A DNA stretch of 64,000 nucleotides from Strongylocentrotus droebachiensis (taxonomy: Eukaryota > Echinodermata > Echinoidea > Camarodonta > Strongylocentrotidae): contig JAVYIG010000163.1 in assembly GCA_035222895.1 (NCBI GenBank), forward strand, positions 558,001 to 622,000. Reading direction: 5' to 3'. The notes beneath the pieces were generated by a model. It was given only the letters and a program-made list of their open reading frames with translations. It did no database searches and was not told the origin of the DNA. Below are positions 56,034 to 64,000 of the stretch, in pieces; within the stretch, counting starts at the first letter, position 1, and each line of letters starts with the position of its first letter. The translations under genes were made by a program, and so were the position numbers.

Positions 56034-56250
56034 ACATCATCTGTCAATCATTCGTGAGCTGGCAAGAGATAGTGTTATGTAGCTTCACTAGAGCTGACCA
56101 CTGTCAGACGTGTTGTAGCATCACCAGGAAAAGAAATGTCATGTGGAGGTATTGTATGAAAGAATGCAATTCTTTTGTGAGCATCTGCTGAGCCGGGGGA
56201 AGTTACATTACCACTCTCTCTTGTTAGCTCACTAATGATTGACAGATGAC
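56034..56250. mobile_element. 217-bp inverted-repeat element
   Basis: ATCTGTCAATCATTCGTGAG at the left pairs with CTCACTAATGATTGACAGAT at the right. Arms of about 35 bp with few mismatches. Non-coding interior. Confidence 0.75.
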
Positions 56251-58114
56251 AAATGTAAAAAGTGGTAAAAACATTCCTATCTTGAATCCGCCATAGCTCG
56301 TCAGAAAGGCTGGATACCTCACAATTGTTTTCACTTTCTGAAATCCTTTTAGTTGAAGATTAGAATTTATGTATAAAATTGGGGCGTCAGTTGGTCGCGC
56401 CGTCATCATATTTGCATATGAATTAAAACAATATATTTAATAGAAATTGACGTCCTAATTTGTATATTCATTTGACAATAGCTCACTCATAGATGGTTGA
56501 TTTTCTTCCAAATGTTGATATGTTATAGCTACGACATTTTTATGCTAAATCAATTACACCATTTTTCATTTTGATGACGTCCTCATGGTTACAATTAAAA
56601 TGTGTCTGTTGTATTGTTTTTCCCTTTTTCCATAGAAATCAGAAATACATTATAGAAAATATGTTTGTCTTCTGTTAACTTTACAGTTCAACAAAATGTT
56701 TGTATCATGAGTAGTCAATTATGTTAATTACCTTGAATATATGTTTGTTAATTTGTTGCAAATGAAAATTAATAAAATCCCTGTGGAAGGAAAAATGTGG
56801 GGGAAAAATTAATTATATTATTTCAATTAATATTATTATGGTTATTCTTCTAATCATCATTATTATTAATATCGTCATCATTATCATTAACACCATTATC
56901 ATTATTGTTACGGTTACTATGTTTGCGTTCAGGAAGGATGTGTTGAATGGTTGTAAGTATGAGTTTAGGTTAGGTTAACATGGTAGAGTGCATCAGTTGG
57001 GCCTCGATGTATAAATCGGATGAAGGCATTTTCAATTCAATAATTTCAATTTCAATTAGGCCTATATTATGTGAACAATCAAATACGCGACATAAGTCCG
57101 GATAACAGTTTCATCTTATTTCAAAGTTATTTAATATACATGTAATATTTTGATAGCAATTCATTAGGTAAATGAAAACCCCAGTATAAAACATAAAACA
57201 TGTTACATCATAATTTTATGGAGAGACAATGCTATCATGTTATTGAATTTGTGAATTTTCTAATATGTTATATATAATGTGTACTTAATTTCTATTTTGG
57301 CGTTACATTTGCTCGTGCCTCTCCTTTCTTTATTTTCTTATTGTTTATCCTTGATTTGTTACTCTCTTTATTAGTCCTTATGCTATATTTTTACCAGTCT
57401 TCTGAGTGCATCAGTTGTTTGGGCTGAGGGACCATTATGGTTACTCTCTTCTTACCTGGCCGTCATCTTTGGCATTCTGAATATCGCTACAAAATTTTGT
57501 TTTTGAATAATTTTTGTCATTCTAATTTTGTAATCACCATGATTATATTGTTTATAGTTATATTTCTTGAAGGTGCCGAATAAATAATAATAAAAATAAT
57601 AATAGGCCTATATGTTTGGATACCAAAAACTAACCATGAAAGGGATAATAAAAAGCTAATCATAATTATCCTAGCCATATTGTTTGCCTTGCTAGCAGCA
57701 ACTAATGTATATATCCAATTCGCATCTGACTATAGATGAATGAAATAATTCGTATCGAGGCACTTCACGAAGACGTATGACAATGGCGCATTATACTCTA
57801 GTAATATTGCGATTGGCATGGCGCACTTAGAGGTCAGTGGCATTGGCGAGAGCGCGCTCCGCGCACATCCAAAGCGGCCGTGTTGCTATGACCACCGCTT
57901 AGCTTTAGACAAAAAGCAATAAAAATGGACATAAGAGCAGAATTTGACATCCCCATCGCATTTCGGATCGTTACTGTCGTGGTGAGAGGTACATCACTGG
58001 AGAGTAGAGATTCACTGCACGAAACAAAGAATGTGATACAGCGAGGAAAAATCGAAAGACATTCCAGCGAAATCAAGATACATCATTGAAATATGAAAGA
58101 GACATGTTGCAGGT

Positions 58115-58395
58115 GCAGGAAGCCGAGACATCGCAGGACATTGGAATAAAGCGCGGAACATCGCGATAAACCTCAGGTTATCGAGTTAAATCGCCGCAAA
58201 CGGAGATAAGTTTATACCTTGGGAAATTTGGATACATTGTGGGAAACTGAGACACATCTTGGGAAGTCAAGATATAATATCGCGGGGGATCGAGATACAT
58301 CGTAGGAGACCGAGATACTTCGTTGGAGAACGAGATACATCGTTAGAGAACGAAATACATCGTGGGAGATCGAGATACTTCGAAAGGAATCGAGA
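58115..58395. repeat. Degenerate tandem repeat, unit about 20 bp
   Basis: Clearest from 58275 to 58390: units like GGAGAACGAGATACATCGTT with A/T and C/G alternation. Earlier units (GAAACTGAGACACATCTTGG, GGAAATTTGGATACATTGTG) are more diverged. Confidence 0.85.
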
Positions 58396-59452
58396 ACGTG
58401 GTTTTTTACTCACGACTTTGCTGAAAAAACAGGTTTCAGCTGATGGCAAACTTTTTAACCGTGAATTAATTTTTTGTTTACATCGCACGTAATCGAGATA
58501 CACTCCTGGATTTCACGCGGAGCCTATATCCTTTTCTCTGAAACGGCGACACCCATCCCAAGATCAAGTTTATGGCAAGTCGTTATATTTATAAATATAC
58601 AATACTAAGCGGAGGGCCAAAGCCAAATAATTATCATGCTTATTTGTTTATTCAAAAGATTTTATCATGATACACAATTCATCAGAGATGTTTTTTATTA
58701 TTTGTAGCGAACTTTAGACAAAGGATTTTAAAAAAATCAATGATATTTTATTATTATTAATATTATTATTTGTTCGACCATTCATATATAAAAAGCACCA
58801 ATACAATACAGCATAGCAAGAGACAAGTACATAATAAGAATGAACAAACAAAGAGATAAGGGAGCAGCAAGAACCTTGAACTACCATGAGTTTGGTGTTA
58901 TATGAAAGAGAAAATTAAATGGTCTGAACTTTGATACCAATTTCAACGGAATTTGGATCAATAAACATCGCAATTTTGGTGGAAAATCATTATTTTCTCG
59001 ATAAAATTGAATGTTATCGAAAAAACATTATTTTCCATTAATTAAAATCGGAGATGTCCTTTCTTGTAACTTACCAGGAATTTGCCTATGTACCCGGAGA
59101 ATATCTTGTGCCAAGGAGAGGCTCATATCTCTGTTCAGTGAAAAGATTTAGTAACCCAAAGTTATTTTTCTTGACTTCCACAAAAACGACCTTTTTGCCC
59201 ATGTGTATTAGCTGTTTGCACATCACGTGTATTACTGTATTGAAGACTATTCGGTGTGTCTAATCACCATGGTTTTGGTGTCAAATGATGGTTAATTAAA
59301 ATACCTGTAAATTGATACAATATCATTGAGTTATGTAGTGTGTAAAATAAAGATTTTTAGCTGAAAATGTGCTTCTTACATTTTTTGGCCAATATCTCGG
59401 TATATTAACTTGACGATAGTGATTGGAAATTTAGCAGTGCAGAAAACTGGGA

Positions 59453-59741
59453 TTAAAGATAAACTTGAGTACTGGTCATGCGATTGCATTGTGAAAGAAA
59501 AGGTGTGGAATGGAATGGAATACACAGAAAGCTATGTATGGGACAGCACAGATGGTGTCGGGGCTGGTACTACCTTGATTTCCTTGTCTTTCTATGCTCT
59601 TTACTCAGCCAGTATACATTTTCTTCTAAAATCGTTTGGCGCATGTCATTTATTTGTAATCTTGAACATTCAGTGTAAGTTTCGTTTGATTCTGTGAGAA
59701 TTAATTTTCTTTTTTTTACCAGAACTCAAGTTTATCTTTAA
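59453..59741. mobile_element. Family B-related element with TTAA ends
   Basis: 289 bp with inverted ends TTAAAGATAAACTTGAGT and ACTCAAGTTTATCTTTAA. Shares TGGTCATGCGATTGCATTGT with the 23331 element just inside the left end, then diverges. Confidence 0.82.
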
Positions 59742-60668
59742 GAGTGCTGAATGCAATTTCTAGGTGTTTGCTACAAATACAAAAAACACCTCTGAAATAT
59801 TGTGTATTATGATAAAATCTTTCGAATAAACAAGGGGTGCTTAGTTTGTGTAGCAGGCAAACCCCTATTTTCTGATTTATGCCCTCCGCTTATACGGGAT
59901 GTCACAAAGGAACGCAAGGAGAATATAGTTATTATTATTTTTTTAAGGGTATTCTAACACAACTATTAGATTCGTTCGTTCGTGTCTCTTTAGATCAATA
60001 TTAATGTAAAGTTTCTATATTAAATTAAATTAAATTAAGTTCTTCCATCGCCCGTTGGCTGCGATGGCCGTCTCATTTACAAGGGCCAGGTCTGATTAGG
60101 TAAAATATAAGAAAGCTATATAAATTGCAGTTTCCAAACGTTTACTATCAGGGCGCAATGAATAGCACCCTTTGGGGTTAGGTTGACTTCAAGTAAAACA
60201 AATGAAACGATTTAAGCATAATTTTTCCCTACCTTCCCAGTGGGCTGCTTCACCCAACATTTTGTTTAACTTTAAAAATTGTACAGTCCTATGTAATACC
60301 TAATATCTTTATATCGACAATGGCATATCTAAATCACTCACAAAATGACAGTTGGTAGATTCTTCCGAAAATTGACGGTATCGCCGTGTTTTACGAAATC
60401 AGCATTTCATTGGTTGGAAATTCGCAGTTTGACACTTGAAAAGTTGGTCTCTTGATTTATAGCTTCTAAAAAATTTCGTGAAAAGTGATGGAGCGTGCGA
60501 TCCAAGTTGAAAACGGTGTTAAAGAAAAGTAAATAACATATCTTGTAGTCTACACAATTAATCTATCTAACATTTACTGTTACCACAGATCGTCCCCAAA
60601 GGCATATTGTTTGATTATTTGGTATGTGTTCATTTCTATCTCTCTCTGTATTGTTCTTTTTCACCAGG

Positions 60669-60720
60669 CGCTGATACAAAGGACTTAAAGAATATTTTTG
60701 ACGAAGTTAATCGCCCAAAG
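60669..60720 (+). other. GPCR 5' exon segment after a splice acceptor
   Basis: A pyrimidine tract with TTCTTTTTCACCAG ends at 60668, so the transcript probably has an intron here. The 52 bp before the ATG are open in frame, but a signal peptide at the 60721 Met favours this being 5' UTR. Confidence 0.55.
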
Positions 60721-62127
60721 ATGTCGAAGATAACATCCATCTTGTTTATTGGATTGATTATATTTCCACCATCATATCCAGCTCAAAGCTTGACTACAGA
60801 TTCGAAAGATGAAACAACATTAAGTGATATAAAGGTTTCTACCGAAACTACGATATCTTTGAATTCGGCATCCTCAGCTCGAAACTGGTCACCAGAGTCT
60901 AAAACTGAAACAACGTCGAGTAATATGAACTTGACGGAAATACTAACGTCCTTGGCATCATCAACATCGTCAACATCATCATCATCATCCCTGCACTTGA
61001 CAGCTATCATTGATGATACCACTTTGAGCACTACTCAAGGGAAGTCCACTTCAGTAAGCCATGATTGGTCTCCTTCTTGGTGGACCAATGGAATAGTGTC
61101 TGCCACTGCAGCTTCTGCTAATCCTGCCAATGTTGCTTGGATCTGGGACCCAGTTATTTGGTCTTGGTGGCTTGGTCTAAGAATGGTCTCTACAGCTCTA
61201 GGGCTGCTAGGGAACTTCCTCGTGATGTTAGTTCTTTTTCAAAGGCGCAATGCCGGTAGCTCTGCAGATGCTTTTATTGGGAACCTAGCGGCTGCTGATT
61301 TCCTAACATCTCTGTTTCTCATTCCGTTGCCCCGTGCGTCCCAGGTGCCTTCGACGCTCTTGGGGAAGCTCTACTGTAAGATTGTCTTTACATCTGTTTT
61401 AGTTTGGTTTTGCATCTTCACGTCCACCGTAACCCTCATGGCTATCTCTGTAGAGCGCTTCGTCGCCATCGTATATCCGATTCAGTTCGCTCGCTGGAGG
61501 AAACGACAGCATATTACTTTTGGCATCATTCTCATTTGGGGAATGTCCTTGGTGGTTAATCTTTTCATCCCTCTCACCATTCATGTTAACGATGAATCCC
61601 ATGAATGCACAGTGGACTTCATGACATTCGCTAGTCAGGTCACCATCGGTGTATACTCTATTCTAGTATGTTACATCATTCCCATTTCGGTCATGTTGAT
61701 AACCAATGTTACCGCAGCGCGCACACTGCAGCGACAATTCAAACGATTCAATAGTAGCTATCGGGGAGAAGGAAAGTCCAAGGCATCTATGAACCTTCTG
61801 GTCGCCAGAAAACGAGTGCTGTATATGCTAATCCTCGTCATCATCATCTATGGCATCTGTTGGGGACCAAACTCAATTGCATATTTCCTCTACAACATTC
61901 GCGTCTTGGATCCATCGCACCTCTACGGCCCTATCGACCAGGTTCTGGTTCTGTTAGCATTCTATAACTCCTGCGCTAACCCGATTGTTTACACTCTCTG
62001 CTATCCGCAATTTCGCAAGGCTCTTCGCAAATTATTCACGTGTTCCAAAATAAGCAACAATGCCCTGTTCGAAGCTGGGACTACACTAAACGCAAGCAAA
62101 GATGACACAGCAATGACAGTTGTGTAG
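60721..62127 (+). CDS. Class A (rhodopsin-like) G-protein-coupled receptor
   Basis: 468 residues in a single coding exon. Start chosen at 60721 because residues 1-23 (MSKITSILFIGLIIFPPSYP...) form a signal peptide and A is at -3. Residues 24-145 are Ser/Thr-rich and mucin-like, with NLT at 70. Seven TM segments lie at about 150-173, 185-205, 218-240, 265-285, 305-330, 365-390 and 403-427. Hallmarks: N165 in GNFLV, D193 in LAAAD, C219 and C296 for the extracellular disulfide, E245-R246-F247 in place of DRY, W273, P321, C380-W381-G382-P383, and N420-P421-x-x-Y424. Cys441 may be palmitoylated. The C-terminal TVV fits a class I PDZ ligand. It looks like a peptide-type receptor, but ligand and subfamily cannot be assigned. 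Intronless, lineage-expanded GPCRs are known in echinoderms. Confidence 0.92.
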   Translation: MSKITSILFIGLIIFPPSYPAQSLTTDSKDETTLSDIKVSTETTISLNSASSARNWSPESKTETTSSNMNLTEILTSLASSTSSTSSSSSLHLTAIIDDTTLSTTQGKSTSVSHDWSPSWWTNGIVSATAASANPANVAWIWDPVIWSWWLGLRMVSTALGLLGNFLVMLVLFQRRNAGSSADAFIGNLAAADFLTSLFLIPLPRASQVPSTLLGKLYCKIVFTSVLVWFCIFTSTVTLMAISVERFVAIVYPIQFARWRKRQHITFGIILIWGMSLVVNLFIPLTIHVNDESHECTVDFMTFASQVTIGVYSILVCYIIPISVMLITNVTAARTLQRQFKRFNSSYRGEGKSKASMNLLVARKRVLYMLILVIIIYGICWGPNSIAYFLYNIRVLDPSHLYGPIDQVLVLLAFYNSCANPIVYTLCYPQFRKALRKLFTCSKISNNALFEAGTTLNASKDDTAMTVV

Positions 62128-63011
62128 TTCTACAGTCCTTCAGACTGGTTTGTTTTACCTACTACATGTGCCGAGCTTGAGGATCACTGACAAAGGTTGG
62201 CCTAGCCATGGGTGAGAGGAGGAGATCGAGGTAACACTAGTCTTAAATGGGCTTTTAAAGTGCAGCGCGTTTTGGCACGTCGACACTAAGGCATACATCA
62301 AACGCCCTGGTGGCTCTCGATGAGGCCGAAGTGCTTTGCCTATTTACGTTGGCAAACGTTCACAAATTACCAAGAACTGGAGGGAAATTTGTTTTTATCT
62401 AAAACACAATTATTGAGCAGAAGCTTATAGAAACGCATTCTATTTTGAGTAGTGAGCCTTCTAATAACTTAAATCGTACTTTCTTAAATATGCTTATGAG
62501 TGTTTCAGACGAGGAAATTTGAATTTGTACCATATTGATATACGTCTGTGGCGAAGGGATTGTAGCTGCAGGCCTAAAGCTGCATATATTGCTTTATGCA
62601 GGGATAACGTCGTCACCTATATACGGCTACATCATTGTATATTCTATTTGTTAAAACTTATATTTGTAGTAGTTTGAGCGTCGTTATGTCAGAAAGTACG
62701 CTTTAAAACGTTAACATATGTAATTATCATTAGCTATTATTATTACCATTGTTGTTGTTTTTATTATTTATTACCTATATATCAGATAATAATATCCGAT
62801 AATTAGTCCACGTGTTCGCATGAGAAGACGTAATAAATGGTGAAGAAGAGAAGATTTATGCTTTAAATCCAACAGCTTTTATTAGGCCACAAATTTTCGA
62901 CGTAAATTACATCGGTATCAAACTGATGATCGCTATGATTGTCAAAGTCATATTCAGTAACGTTAATAGCGCACAAAAAGATCTAACGTACGCTGTGCAC
63001 TAAAATTGCAC
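62128..63011 (+). other. GPCR 3' flank with possible poly(A) signal
   Basis: AATAAA at 62832-62837, about 705 bp after the stop, is a candidate poly(A) signal. No other coding sequence. The region ends at a family C element. Confidence 0.45.
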
Positions 63012-63517
63012 TTAAAGGTAATACAAAGTTTTGGTATGGGGTCATGAATTTGGTTCAAATGAACATATGGGAAGCATATGCGATCCTACAATATTCAGTG
63101 ATAGTTGTCGCGGTTGAAATCGAGTCTAAGGTTATGAAATTGTAAATAATACACTATTTATGTTGTATAGCTCCCTCTCAAGGTCAAGATATTAATTAAG
63201 CTTTAAAACAATGTTTGTTGTCTAAAATCGACCGATTAGCAATTTCCGTTTGGAAAATATATATCACAACTAGATATTCTGAGATTTTCGTGGTCGCAGC
63301 TACTGTACGGCCGTAGGCGCTATTTGAAATTTATCAAAATTTACTGGGAGCACCGGTACATTTTCATATTCAATTTTTCTCGAAAGTAGAAGTGTTTAAG
63401 GGGCTAAATTTTCAAGTGTGTATAATACACCCACAGGGGCATTTAATTATATCGAATTGTATAGAATCACTACCCACCCAATTTTCAAAACTTCCCAAAA
63501 CTTTGTATTACCTTTAA
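63012..63517 (+). mobile_element. TTAA-ended element, family C, full copy
   Basis: 506 bp with inverted ends TTAAAGGTAATACAAAGTTT and its complement. Non-coding. An inverted, one-end-truncated copy lies at 53198-53680. Confidence 0.88.
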
Positions 63518-64000
63518 AGGGCCACTCTAACCAAAACGGGCTAAAAATGAAAAAAGACTTGTAGACAAAATTTTGACGGAGGTTCCGAACATAACAATGA
63601 TTTTTCTTAGAACTTTCATCAATAATTCTTGAATCTAGCTTTAAACATGACGACTCGGAACGCTCAGAAAAAAAAACAGTTTCGGAACTGTATTGCACAA
63701 TAGCATATGACGTCACGACAGGAGCCTCTCCGGTGAAAAGGAGGGTGATTTAGGCATCAAAATGTCTTTAAAAAGGCAAACTATGATATTAATTGCAAAA
63801 GAAGACATTTATCCGAAATATAATATGCACTTGATAATCCCAGTACGTTTCTGGCAAATTCGTCATTCCTAATTAATGAGATTGTAAGATCCTTAGTTGT
63901 AGGGCAAATCGGACATTCCCGCAATGACGTCAAATGCGACATGAAGCCTCATAACCGTATTGCCTTTTTCCGAGGGGCGTAGCCCAGCAAGCGTGAGATC
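63514..64000. repeat. Possible further TTAA-ended element running off the window
   Basis: Begins TTAAAGGGCCACTCTAACC, sharing its TTAA with the end of the family C copy. The right end is outside the window, so the call rests on the terminus style only. Confidence 0.35.

Larger units (their letters stand above)
54394..60668. other. Gene-poor region upstream of the GPCR
   Basis: AT-rich intergenic DNA. Contains a GA tract (54525-54650), the 56034 fold-back element, the 58115 tandem repeat and the 59453 element. No supported gene. Confidence 0.6.

Noticed and set aside
60607..60720. Upstream Met of the 506-codon open frame as the GPCR start
   Set aside because: A splice acceptor (TTCACCAG) lies at 60668 inside this stretch, and the Met at 60721 begins a good signal peptide.

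Overview
This is a eukaryotic nuclear window with long AT-rich introns, GT-AG splice sites and very dense short repeats. The two recognisable multi-exon genes look like animal orthologs. Abundant TGTACATGTACA-type sequence, poly-C/poly-G tracts, many fold-back elements and the G-protein-coupled receptor type suggest a marine deuterostome, most likely an echinoderm such as a sea urchin. That placement is an inference, since no species-diagnostic sequence is present.

Layout. (1) 1-29921, plus strand: the C-terminal three quarters of a kinesin-3 motor gene of the KIF13 type, from the FHA domain to the stop codon. I place 21 coding exons with consistent phases, plus three candidate in-frame mini-exons (48, 60 and 27 bp) and one candidate alternative last exon. 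The motor domain lies upstream of the window. (2) 29922-36659: intergenic, with a perfect 46-bp inverted repeat and a tRNA-derived SINE. (3) 36660-48439, minus strand: a complete MFS transporter of the SLC18B1 type, 11 coding exons and 613 codons by my splice model, with a long acidic Ser-rich N-terminal extension containing tandem peptide repeats. One of its introns holds four decayed tandem copies of the neighbouring exon and a CpG-rich minisatellite with a period of about 110 bp. (4) 48440-60668: gene-poor DNA with microsatellites, two minisatellites and several fold-back elements. (5) 60721-62127, plus strand: a class A GPCR with its whole coding region in one exon and a mucin-like N-terminus. 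(6) 62128-64000: 3' flank and another transposon-like repeat.

The three genes show no functional linkage. KIF13 and SLC18B1 converge, and SLC18B1 and the GPCR are divergent but 12 kb apart. The strongest unexpected signals are local exon-fragment duplications in both multi-exon genes and several different short element families that all end in TTAAAG...CTTTAA. A dedicated new multi-gene system was not found.
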